Assembly: GCA_019843655.1 (NCBI GenBank)
Contig: JACDQD010000011.1
Location: forward strand, 11,512,604-11,576,603
Length of the DNA: 64,000 nucleotides
DNA from: Lethocerus indicus
Taxonomy: Eukaryota; Arthropoda; Insecta; Hemiptera; Belostomatidae
Direction of reading: 5' to 3'
Part shown: piece by piece, positions 23,826 through 33,985 of the stretch
Layout of the letters: every line of letters begins with the position of its first letter
How positions within the stretch are numbered: position 1 is the first letter of the stretch
Notes under the pieces: model-generated
The model's input: only the letters and a program-made list of their open reading frames with translations
What the model was told of the DNA's origin: nothing
The model's database searches: none
Program-made: the position numbers and the translations under genes

Positions 23826-25481
23826 AAACCATCAAATATTAACAACCATACAGTCGAAAATATTACGATCCAAATCCTTTGGTCCGAAACCCCACTATCT
23901 CCTGACATCCCAAACGTTGTCCGTAAGACTTAAACATACTAGAAAAAAAATTAAAAACGGGGAAAGCCAGTGGGGTTCTAATCTAATATTCTCTATTTGT
24001 TATTAATGCTGCTTTAACATCAATATAGCTGGTTGTGTAGTACAGTTGTTGCAATAAATAGTTAAAGAAAACATTATTCTAGGTATTTTGGTATATCGCA
24101 TAATTTTTTTTAACGCATAGTTCGATGTGACTTCTGTTATAGTACATTTCTGGGTGTTAAGAAAATTTATTATTAGGCGCACTCGAAGCTACCTGAAAAA
24201 AAATTTCTGTTTTTCGATGATCAGGTCTTTGGATAAGGAAAACCGGGTATAACCACCCTATCAATAGGAACAACCGACAGAACTTCCCGTGAAGTCCCTC
24301 TTTTAAAGAAGCATCAACATCAAGCCGCCGGGGCCTTTTAAACTGTCAATACAATCGGTACAATGCCCCGGCCATGGGCCAGACAAAGCCCCAATTATTC
24401 GCCGGCTAAGTCCCCCCCACCCCAGTTCCACGACCCCGAAACTTGGCGCCGGGTACTTACAACCTCCTCCTGGGGTTATTTCTTCGCGGACCCTACCGGA
24501 AGTGTAAAGATGGAGAATACGCCGTTCGGCGTATTCGGGTCTCCCCCCCCCTGTTCGCGGCTTTAAAGTTCGACCCCGCGCCGCAGTCGACCTACACAAA
24601 CCCGGCTCACATCCGCCCCCATTGTGGCGACAATATATATGGGGTTGTCCCAGGGTTATAATTCACGTTACCGCCGCCGCCCCCAAACCCCCCCCCCCCG
24701 CTCACGGCCGTAGACCTCAACAGAAATTAATTCAAATCCCTCCGGTTTGTTCACCCCCGCACCGCTGTTCAAACGGTGCTATTTGAATAGGGCTGTAATG
24801 TTATTACCGATAACAATGAGGAATTCGGCGGGTTCGAATTATCGGAAAAATATTCGGACTGAAACTATTCGGCCAATTTGCCTAACATTTAAAAGACTAT
24901 GCCGACCATACTTACGTACGAAAAATGTAATGAAATTGAATTATATCTTAGGCTTTGTTAGCCTAGTTATTTAAAACATAAATGTTAACATTTTTACCGA
25001 TGAAAATTTATTTATATTTTTAGATCTTATAAGCTATATATATTTCCTTCCTCTTTTCTGTTATTAAAGAATTGTTTACGTTTTATATTTAACCCCTTTT
25101 GTATTCATACCCCAGAGGGGCCTATTACGTAGAAGGTATACAAGCAAAGCCTTGAGAATAACAAAAGGAGATTAATAAATTAAAGAATTAATTTATTCTA
25201 AAAATTAAAGAATTTTAGGATTATGTTTTTATCCAGAATATTGTCCAGGACAATATTTGATAAGATGTGCGGGATTACTAAAACATCTGGGCGCAGTATG
25301 AGTTACTATAGCATGATTAAAGCATTGAGAAATACTCATTCGTCATTTAATATAGTACAGTCCTTAATCACTATTTTCAGAAAGTTATTACCCAGAATGA
25401 AATGAAGAGCTCTCGAGGCCAAATTTGAATTACCTGAAACAAAAAAAATTATTATTAATTATAACGCAATTAAAAAAATAT
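23826..25481. other. Spacer with GC-rich patch, no gene seen
   Basis: GC-rich at about 24295-24790 with C runs near 24545 and 24690. Overlapping frames on both strands there are typical of GC-rich DNA. A 60-codon plus frame at 25223-25405 is AT-rich and not recognised. Confidence 0.4.
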
Positions 25482-25512
25482 ATCGTGTGTTTCTGTCTCC
25501 TCTCGCTGGAGG
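25482..25512 (-). mobile_element. Hairpin element arm fragment next to the minisatellite
   Basis: ATCGTGTGTTTCTGTCTCCT plus CTCGCTGG match the outer arm of the hairpin family. It is followed at once by the flank of minisatellite array 1. With the hairpin arm on the far side of the array (26265-26458), it may be the other half of one interrupted element. Confidence 0.65.
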
Positions 25513-25613
25513 AGACATTACAGAAATTTATATAGTCAATAGAATGTTGATAATATGAAATCTACTACTATATGTTTAATGAAAATCAATTTTTATTCAC
25601 CTATTTAATATAT
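25513..25613 (+). repeat. Flank shared by both minisatellite arrays (copy 1)
   Basis: Matches the reverse complement of 37174-37275 at roughly 75-80 percent by eye: TATATAGTCAATAGAATGTT, ACTATATGTTTAAT and TTCACCTATTTAATATATCA, leading into AGGGGGCGCC. A flank shared at this resolution means that the arrays moved, or were duplicated, together with non-tandem DNA. Confidence 0.75.
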
Positions 25614-26264
25614 CAGGGGGCGCCTAAGTGCACCTAGCGAACTTTAGTTGAGTACATTTCCGCACCACCCTCAAAGGGCGCTAGTTTATCGGTGCAAGTG
25701 TACCCAACGAACTTTAGTTAAGTACATTTCCGCACCACCCTCAAACGGTGCTAGTTTATCGGTGCAAGTGTACCCAACGAACTTTAGTTAAGTACATTTC
25801 CGCACCACCCTCAAAGGGCGCTAGTTTATCAGTGCAAGTGTACCCAACGAACTTTAGTTAAGTACATTTCCGCACCACCCTCAAAGGGCGCTAGATTATC
25901 GGTGCAAGTGTACCCAACGAACTTTAGTTAAGTACATTTCCGCACCACCCTCAAAGGGCGCTAGTTTCTCAGTGCAAGTGTACCCAACGAACTTTAGTTA
26001 AGTACATTTCCGCACCACCCTCAAAGGGCGCTAGTTTATCGGTGCAAGTGTACCCAACGAACTTTAGTTAAGTACATTTCCGCACCACCCTCAAAGGGCG
26101 CTAGTTTATCGGTGCAAGTGTACCCAACGAACTTTAGTTAAGTACATTTCCGCACCACCCTCAAAGGGCGCTAGTTTATCGGTGCAAGTGTACTCAACGA
26201 ACTTTAGTTAAGTACATTTCCGCACCACCCTCAAAGGGCGCTAGTTTATCGGAGCAAGTGCACC
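25614..26264 (+). repeat. 70 bp minisatellite, array 1
   Basis: Nine copies of CGCACCACCC start exactly 70 bp apart (25661, 25731 ... 26221). Each unit contains CTAGTTTATCGGTGCAAGTG, CCAACGAACTTTAGTTAAGT and ACATTTCCGCACCACCCTCA. Units differ at only a few bases; the first is the most divergent. The array is non-coding. It lies in the opposite orientation to the array at 36345-37173. Confidence 0.97.
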
Positions 26265-26458
26265 CAAGTGACAGTGACAGTGACAGTGCAGCGAGGATTC
26301 CCAAGAAACGTCCAAAGTGCCAAAAGCGACTGACACCGCTACTGAAGATAGGCCGAAACCGGTCTAGCGAAAGACCAGACCGGCGAGAGGAGACAGAAAC
26401 ACGCGAAATCTACGGTATTCCAACCCCTCGCGGACCACAAAACAGGTATGTTAAACTA
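26265..26458 (+). mobile_element. Hairpin element arm joined to the minisatellite
   Basis: AAGTGACAGTGACAGTGACA through CCAAAGTGCCAAAAGCGACT and GGCCGAAACCGGTCTAGCGA to the complete tail GACCACAAAACAGGTATGTT plus AAAC. The junction with the array falls in CAAGTG, a string present in both the satellite unit and the hairpin arm, so it may have formed at a microhomology. Confidence 0.9.
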
Positions 26459-27550
26459 TGCTAATTGGTGTTTTCCCCCAATTAACGGTGGGGGGGGCGG
26501 GGTGGTGGTCGATGGGAGGGGTGTGCGCTTCGGGCACAGATAAGCTACCCTCCACCCCCGCAACGGAATTAAACGGGGCCTACAATGGGGCCGAATTTAT
26601 CGAACCGAGCACTGACTTATTTAATGTTCGCCCAGGAGGATTCACGGAAATATCCAGAGAGCTACCATTTTATTTATTTGTTTACAATGTGTTTTTTTTT
26701 CAACAGAAAATTGAGATTTCAGGTCTACAGTTAGATGAAACTGCCTGGTTTGTTCACTTTATTAAAATAGTTGTCAGGTAATCCAAGTTAGAATGTACAA
26801 GACCGTCACAATGCTGTATAATGTATGTATAATGAAAAATTCAAGGCACTTATAGGGGAATAATAATTTTAGCTTAATACTGGAAAAGAACAAACAACGT
26901 TGAGTCAAATATTTCGATACAGCGTTCTTTGTAAGATATTTTGAAGTGTGGGTATAAAGTCGGAATATACAGTTGTTTATTCTTAGCAGACTGAGGAGTT
27001 CATTCGAAGTTCATTTCGGTATAACCCTTCGTGTGACTGAGTTGTACATGCCCCGAAGCACCGACGGGCTGCACAAACGCCTACATGGCTCCCTCCCCAC
27101 GTGGTTAATAAACGCGTTAATTGGCATAACGCGACGATTAACGGAGGGTTAAGGCCGGGGATTAAGCCGAAGGGGGTGGCCCCCGCGACAAAGTACAACT
27201 CCTTATCTGGGCCGTATATATGCGGCCCCCCGACAACGGCCCTGTCCGAAAGACGGCTTACTGATAACAGCGATCGAAAGCGGGGGAGGATGAAATTAAA
27301 AGTTCGGCGGTCGGAACATGCAGCTCAATCCCGTTGAGAGTAGAAAATCGCAAACTAGAGCAATTACAGGGCAATCCAGTTATGATACAATATCTACAAT
27401 TTTGATTTTGTGACATCTACATGTCTCACGACACGTTCAATATCCATAACGTTTTTAATCCTAAATTTGATTTGATATTTAAAAATATGTCATGCATATA
27501 CCCTACTTTACATTGGTGTACGTACCTAATATTGTCGTCCTTTTAATTCT
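26459..27550. other. Spacer with GC-rich patches, no gene seen
   Basis: GC-rich at about 26480-26640 and 27040-27340. A 107-codon plus frame (26458-26781) starts at the hairpin tail edge and has no recognised domain. Confidence 0.4.
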
Positions 27551-27554
27551 TTAA

Positions 27555-28241
<687 letters not shown>

Positions 28242-28245
28242 TTAA

Positions 28246-28746
28246 TCTTGTCTTCCTAAGTGCATTCCACAGTAATTTATGAAAAATCAATCCACACTTG
28301 TTATAAAATAACCTCTTCATTAAAGACCTTTTTTCACGTTCAAGTTGGAGTGTAAATGATTTTGTACGAAGAGTTAAAATCGTGTCTCGAGGGCCGGAAA
28401 GTTATGCACTTTTCGATAGAAACAGGTGGCACTGGCTGGGGCCCGAGGAAACGTTGAGTGGGGGTGGCCCTGTTCAGTATTCCGAGGGCCGTTCCGCGGC
28501 CCCCGCCGGCCAAGAATTCGGGTAATAACCCGGCTGAGGGATGGCGGGCGCGTCCTCAGAAGAACACGTCGCCTTTCAGCGCCCCGTCCTTTGTCTCCCC
28601 GGCCGTTTGATCGTCGGAAAATTTCCAGTTTCCCCGTCGTCGCCATCTTTCCAACGGCGTCAAGTTTCAGATTCGCCGCTATCGGAACACTCGGACATTG
28701 CCAGGAGGCGAGGTGAATTCCTAAATTCTTAAATGCTACTGTATAC
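28246..28746. other. GC-rich patch, no gene seen
   Basis: GC-rich at about 28380-28715, with frames open on both strands (28374-28646 minus, 28426-28716 plus) and no recognised domain. The right edge holds the left TSD of the next hairpin element. Confidence 0.4.
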
Positions 28747-29171
28747 TAGTTTAATATACCTGTTTTGTGGTCTGCGAGGGGTTGGAATACTGTAGGTTCG
28801 TGATGTTTCTGTCTCCTCTCGCCGGTTCGGACTTTTGCTAGACCGGTTTCGGCTGCTCGCCATCTTCGGTAGCGGTGTTAGTCACTGTTAGCACTTTGGA
28901 TGTTTTTCGCATATCCTCACTGCACTGTCACTATCACTTTTACTGTGGTGGTTGTCTGTTTGTTAAAAAAAAAATCAACAAACAATACACGCGACAAACA
29001 CAAAGACAGTACATGTGAAAGTGACAGTGCAGTGAGGATGCCCAAAAAACATCCAAAGTGCTAACAGTGACCAACACCGCTACTGAAGATGGCGAGCAGC
29101 CGAAACCGGTCTAGCAAAAGACCAAACCAGCGAGAGGAGACAGAAACATCAGGCAACAGAACCTACAGTAT
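28747..29171 (-). mobile_element. Hairpin element, near-complete, 10 bp TSD
   Basis: The best copy for structure. Tail TAGTTTAATATACCTGTTTT at the left, first arm through CTGCACTGTCACTATCACTT, loop with TGTGGTGGTTGTCTGTTTGT and a short A-rich stretch, then the complementary second arm from GTGACAGTGCAGTGAGGATG to the outer end at 29171. No open frame. TACTGTATAC occurs exactly at 28737-28746 and 29172-29181. The 40 bp tail is present on the left only, so the element is not symmetric. Confidence 0.93.
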
Positions 29172-29181
29172 TACTGTATAC

Positions 29182-29781
29182 CATTTCAATATGGTAGATC
29201 GAATCGGGATGAAAAATATTTTTTTTTGTTTTTCGGTGCATAAATAAGCATATTCGGTCAAATAAGAACACACAAAATATTTACGGATATAATTTCTTAT
29301 ATAGAATGCTTTTGGGTTTCAAAGCGCAAATTCATAGCCAGGTCCTTAATTATTCCTAAACTGGAGGGAATTTTAAGCGATTCCCGATGGGACACGTTCT
29401 CATCGCGACCGGATAAGATTTTAACTTAACTAAGAAAAAAAAGCAGCAATTTAAAAACCAATCTCACGAGCGGGCTTTAAGGTTGCAGGCAGTAATCCTC
29501 TTATGATTTTTAGCGCCGCCGCCGGCCGGACATTGGGTCCGTTTATGCAAATCCCGCAACGGCCGCTCGTAAATCGGGTCCCGATCTATGCGCCGGGCGT
29601 TGCCTCCGACAGATAGTATCGGCCGGGAAATTGAGTATGCCCCCCCTCTAACCCCCACCTCTCATTCCGTTATTTCAATATTACTTTTTTCCCCCCCCGG
29701 AAGCCGGACAACAGGGCAAGGGGAAAAAAACCCTTTACACTATAGTCCGTTCGGGATATAACCACGCTCAATACATTTCCG
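29182..29781. other. Spacer with GC-rich patch, no gene seen
   Basis: GC-rich at about 29470-29700 with C runs near 29640 and 29690. No recognised feature. Confidence 0.4.
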
Positions 29782-29851
29782 ATGTATATATATATTTTAA
29801 TGGTATAAGGACTACAATTGCAATTCCCCAACTACTATAGTCATCCTGTAT
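29782..29851 (+). repeat. 70 bp direct repeat, unit 1
   Basis: ATGTATATATATATTTTAAT, then GGTATAAGGACTACAATTGC and CCCCAACTACTATAGTCATC. Nearly identical to 30721-30787, 0.9 kb away; the difference is mainly in the number of TA steps. Confidence 0.9.
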
Positions 29852-30454
29852 TTCGCAATCCTACCGGGAATTCAGTCATAATGGCCCCATCGACGTTATT
29901 TAGGCCCATTTCGAAATATATTTATTCAACAATTTAATCAACGCCCGGGCCATAAAAGGCGACGGAAAATTCGCAGGCTACACCGGGGACGTTCCGATTC
30001 CAGCCTCAACGCAGGACAATTACGTGCCAACAGTTAATATTGGACAAAATTTTGGTGGCCGTTGGGAAAAGTTTAGGATACGCCAAACAGATCGAATAAA
30101 CAAAGGAAAATACGTAACGTACCCTAATTAGTGAGGGACTTAAGGATGCTGCTACAGCACTGTCACTGTACCGCGGCCTTGAAGAAGGTCCTGTAGGAAT
30201 AAAGACGCCAAAAAACAGATCCTGCCAAATTATTGTGAAACATAGTCCTGAATATCGGAATAGGCGTCGGGCAAGTACCGAATTATCGCTGTTTCCGCCA
30301 ATAAATAGCCTCGAAATTTTAACGAAACCGTAGGACTCCAACGGAGATGTTTTTTGGTAGGCTGTGTACGCCGTCTGTTTTGACTAGGCGTGATTTAGGT
30401 CGAGAGTTGGAATGTTATCTTTATTAGGGTTGTTGAATGGGTTAGTGAAAATCA
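29852..30454. other. Spacer, no gene seen
   Basis: A 111-codon minus frame (30006-30341) has no recognised domain. A ~13 base similarity to the hairpin arm near 30157 (CACTGTCACTGTA) is probably chance. Confidence 0.4.
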
Positions 30455-30720
30455 AAACAGCCGGGACATGGACCAGCTATGGGGTTCTGCTAAGAAATAA
30501 TCGCCCGCATCCGGCGATGCTCCCTGGTATGTTTCTAACCAAACAATCCATAAGCAACATACCAACAGTCCGACTCGCTCACGCTTCCTCAAATTCCAAA
30601 CCCGCTCGTTCAGTCCCTTTCCGCTTCTACCCATCCACTATCGACGGCTTACGCCACTGGCCCAGAGATTTCCTGCAGGACTGAGACAAGCCAAAAGTAC
30701 CATCACTGGATGGCGTCTTT
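30455..30720 (+). mobile_element. Jockey-like LINE fragment, subfamily B, heavily deleted
   Basis: Pieces of the ORF2 C-terminus in order: ACATGGACCAGCTATGGGGT, TCTGCTAAGAAAT (GSAKK of subfamily B), GCTCCCTGGTATGTTTCTAA, AACATACCAACAGTC and CTCACGCTTCCTCAAATTCC, then the 3' UTR with GTACCATCACTGGATGGCGT. Several deletions break the frame. It ends abruptly at the 67 bp direct repeat. Confidence 0.85.
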
Positions 30721-30787
30721 ATGTATATATATTTCAATGGTATAAGGACTACAATTGCAATTCCCCAACTACTATAGTCATCCTGTA
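30721..30787 (+). repeat. 70 bp direct repeat, unit 2
   Basis: Second copy of 29782-29851, placed exactly where the Jockey 3' UTR breaks off and about 30 bp before the next hairpin element. It reads as a patch copied from nearby during repair or insertion. Confidence 0.9.
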
Positions 30788-30815
30788 TGAATTAAATGTA
30801 AAGAATAGGGATTTT

Positions 30816-31171
30816 AACATACCTGTTTTGTGGTCCGCGAGGGATTGGAATACCGTAGTGGTGTTAGTCACTTTTGGCACTTTGGATGATTTTCGGGCAT
30901 CCTCACTGCACTGTCACTGTCACTTGTGTACTGTGGTGATTGTCAACTGTGGTTGTGGCAAACAACATCACCCAAAAACACAATAACAAGACACGTATAT
31001 AAACGCACGACCGGCAGACAGCCACCACAGTACAAGCGACAGTGACAGTGCAGTGAGGATTGCGAAAAACATCCAGAGTGCCAACAGTGACTAACACCGC
31101 TACTGAGGATGGCGAGCGGCCGAAACCGGTCTAGCTCTAGCGAGAGGAGACAGACACACAGGAAATCTGCG
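30816..31171 (-). mobile_element. Hairpin element, both arms, 13 bp TSD
   Basis: Tail AACATACCTGTTTTGTGGTC at left, first arm with a deletion before GTAGTGGTGTTAGTCACTTT, loop, and second arm from GCGACAGTGACAGTGCAGTG to about 31171. GAATAGGGATTTT at 30803-30815 matches GAATACGGATTTT at 31172-31184 (12 of 13 bases). No coding capacity. Confidence 0.92.
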
Positions 31172-31184
31172 GAATACGGATTTT

Positions 31185-32000
31185 TTTTATTGCAAAAAAT
31201 ACGGTATTGACTAGTAGTTTGTTGTTTAGCACTACAAGGATAAGCCTAACGGCGATGGCCGATTTCATTTATTTTATTTTATTTATTTTTTATCCCGAAG
31301 CGGCGGATAAGATTTACGGCGCTGAGAGTAGGGGTTCCTCGAAATTCCGGGGGCCCGGTATATTGTTCGGTAGGGGGACAGCCATGTGGAGCCGACGGGC
31401 GGGGAGAAAGATCGACTTCCGGAGGAAAGGACTACGTGTTTCCGGGTAAAGCTCGTGACGGTGTGGGAGGGGGGGGAGTCATGGGGGCACAATAGCAGCA
31501 CCGGCCAGAGACGCAGCAATGCCGGTAGTTGTATCAGGTAGGAGTGGTAATAGTTGTGGTAGTGACAGGGTCGCTACAGAATCGCCCCGAGTCTCCATTC
31601 CTTCGGGTATAAATCTCACAAGGAGGTGACGCCTCCTTTCTGAATCCTAAGCAACTTATAATTTTCATTACGATTTCTATACGGCGGTCAAGCAAATACA
31701 TTAAATAAATACAATAATTAAATTCCTTTAGCAATATATCGTCTTAATGCTTAGCTTACATATTCGTTCTGGAATATTAATCGAGTTAGGTCAAGCAGGA
31801 ATTAATTAATTGAATTATAATTTTTGTTCTTACCCTTAGATATGAAGCAGTTATGATGTTAATACCCTAATTAATATGTGACTCAGACAATACGCGGGAT
31901 GGTTTATTGCCATAATTCCGGAAAAATCGACATGTAAGAATAGTTAATCCTACTTCAAGAATCCGTCCAGGTTATTAAAGTCACGTCCGATTCCGGGTGG
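31185..32000. other. Spacer, no gene seen
   Basis: GC-richer at about 31300-31480. No recognised gene or repeat. Confidence 0.4.
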
Positions 32001-32029
32001 CGAGAGAGAGAGAGAGAGAGAGAGAGAGG
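32001..32029 (+). repeat. GA microsatellite
   Basis: Uninterrupted GA dinucleotides. Confidence 0.9.
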
Positions 32030-33385
32030 TTTTATACGTTAACGAGGATAAAAGTGTCCTTAAGGAAGAGTCACGGAGGGAAACCGACGAGGGAAAATCC
32101 TTCCCAGGAGACAAGAAATCAAAATTTAGTCCTCCGATACCCGATAACACCGTCTGATAGACAGGCCGATAGACTGAAAGAGGAAACAATTTTTAAGGTT
32201 TTAAGGACTATCCTCGAGGAATAATTTTTAAAAGCGTCCCGAACGAAGTGTATTTCCGGCGCTGAATGTATTAAGCAATCTGAACAGCAATATAGAAGAG
32301 ACGGAAGGAAGAACGCGACCCGCCGGAATCCCGCGAATATATGAAATTCGGTTTTGCCCCTTACGCCGGGGGAAAATGAGAAAATTCCGCTTCCATTTTT
32401 ATTATTTTTCCTACAGGTGTCGAACATCTAATACGGGATCCTTTTAATATCGTCCGGAATCCACGGAATTCGACGAGTCGTTTGTTAACGGAGTCATATT
32501 GCTGTCTCCTCTGGTTGCGTCTGAATTGATTCTTAACCCTGTTATTTAAAACCGGGAGCGACATTTTTTTTACGCATTCCTCGCGCAAGAAATTACTTCT
32601 TGTTTGCATTTCAATTTCCGTAATGAAATATTTTCTGGTAAAATTTCTAATGCGGTCTCGGGCTTAGAGTTTCAATTGTACCTTTTAAAGGCGCATAATT
32701 TTATGACCGCTCCAGTAGGTAAATGAGACAGCCCTCAGTCCGGCACTCTTGTATAATCCCTTTCACACGTCGAATCTCTAATTAATGATAAGCGATTTCA
32801 CTTTACCAGTCTCCGTCTTCGTTGTTTAACTGATGGTATCGATTTTGTACGCTGCTTGTTATAAGGCTTCAAGTGCCCTCCCGCAGGTCGTAAAGTAGGG
32901 CCGAGCCCAGATCGTGTAAGACACAGACCACATCTCATTTTTCCCCCCCAGCCGGGTCCCTATTCACTGTAACTCATTTCAGTTCCAATCTCCATGGCGG
33001 CCATCGTTTACACGTGTGCATGGGGGGTTGCGCCCGCCTAATGCACTCATTGTCCCAAGCGGCGGCGGGCACGTGCGCCTCTCCTTTTTCTCCCGTCCCG
33101 ATCGCTTCCTGATTTATTTTTTGGGGAGGGAGTTGCCCCTTGGCGGCTGTAAATCCTCGGGGGAAGGACCGGGGGGTTGTGATATACCGGCATTTGTGCC
33201 GGTGCACCTGCAGGCTCAACAGGGCCAACCGGCAGCCGCACTCCGGGAAATGTAATATTTGATGGAGACACACCGCTCCGCCTCCAGAAGCAATAAGATC
33301 CACCGGTACTAACACTTTTTTCTTTTCAAATATCCCTTTTCGATCGACCACCGAATGTAAAAAAGTCCTCTCAACGAAACGAGAA
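32030..33385. other. Spacer with GC-rich patch, no gene seen
   Basis: GC-rich at about 32880-33300. The 170-codon minus frame at 32974-33486 runs through this patch and the antisense side of a Jockey fragment, so it is not a credible gene. Confidence 0.4.
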
Positions 33386-33802
33386 CCCAACAGCAGATTC
33401 TCTATCTTGGGCTCCACCTGGACAAACGACTTAAGGCCATTACCAAAACGTACATAAAAAATTGACCTTGAGTAACAAACTGACAATATTCAAAGCGATA
33501 CTCAAACCGACACGGACATACGGTATAGAGCTATGGGGTTCCACCGAGACATCCGACATCGCTCGCATCCAGAGATTTCAATCGAAAGTCCTTCGCCCCA
33601 TCCTTAATGCTCCCCGGTATGTTTCTGACCACACAATCCACCGTGACCTCAACATGGCCCAGAGATCACCTCGGACAGTAGTTAAATCGTGTCAAAAAGC
33701 GCCATCATCGGGTGGTTTCTTTATCGAGACAAACGCGTGAAAAATATACATGTATCAATTGTACTTATAACTGTAAAGTTGATTGTGCAAAATAAAAAAA
33801 AA
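33386..33802 (+). mobile_element. Jockey-like LINE fragment, subfamily A
   Basis: Starts further upstream in ORF2 than most copies: QQQILYLGLHLDKRL, then a deletion of about 20 codons to RPLPKRT, then LTLSNKLTIFKAILKPTRTY, GSTETSDIARIQRFQSKVLR and LNAPRYVSDHTIHRDLNM. The 3' UTR includes CGCCATCATCGGGTGGTTTC and TATAACTGTAAAGTTGATTG with an A-rich tail. Part of the C-terminus after DLNM is missing. YLG(L)HLD is the conserved patch after the palm in Jockey reverse transcriptases. Confidence 0.9.
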
Positions 33803-33811
33803 CGAAATGAG

Positions 33812-33985
33812 AGTTGTCTTCAATTCCATTCCAGTCTTTCTCAACATCCAAATTTTCAGTTCCTATCTACTTCCACCCGTCCCATTATCCCCTCTAACGC
33901 CCCTGGCCAAGAGATCTTCTTACACAGCCGTAAAAGTGCCACCACTGGGTGACTTCTTTTATGTTGCAAGCCACTTGAACAAAAA
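33812..33985 (+). mobile_element. Jockey-like LINE, second 3' fragment
   Basis: Directly after the A-rich tail of the previous copy: bases encoding LQFHSSLSQHPN, later CGCCCCTGGCCAAGAGATCT and GTGCCACCACTGGGTGACTT of the 3' UTR. A separate, divergent insertion behind the first. Confidence 0.75.

Noticed and set aside
25614..26264. CRISPR-like array
   Set aside because: Units are contiguous 70 bp repeats with no unique spacers, in an animal-type sequence. It is a minisatellite.
30140..30190. Hairpin-arm fragment near CACTGTCACTGTA
   Set aside because: Only about 13 matching bases with no neighbouring homology.
32974..33486. 170-codon minus-strand frame as a gene
   Set aside because: It runs through a GC-rich patch and the antisense strand of a Jockey fragment; a chance frame.
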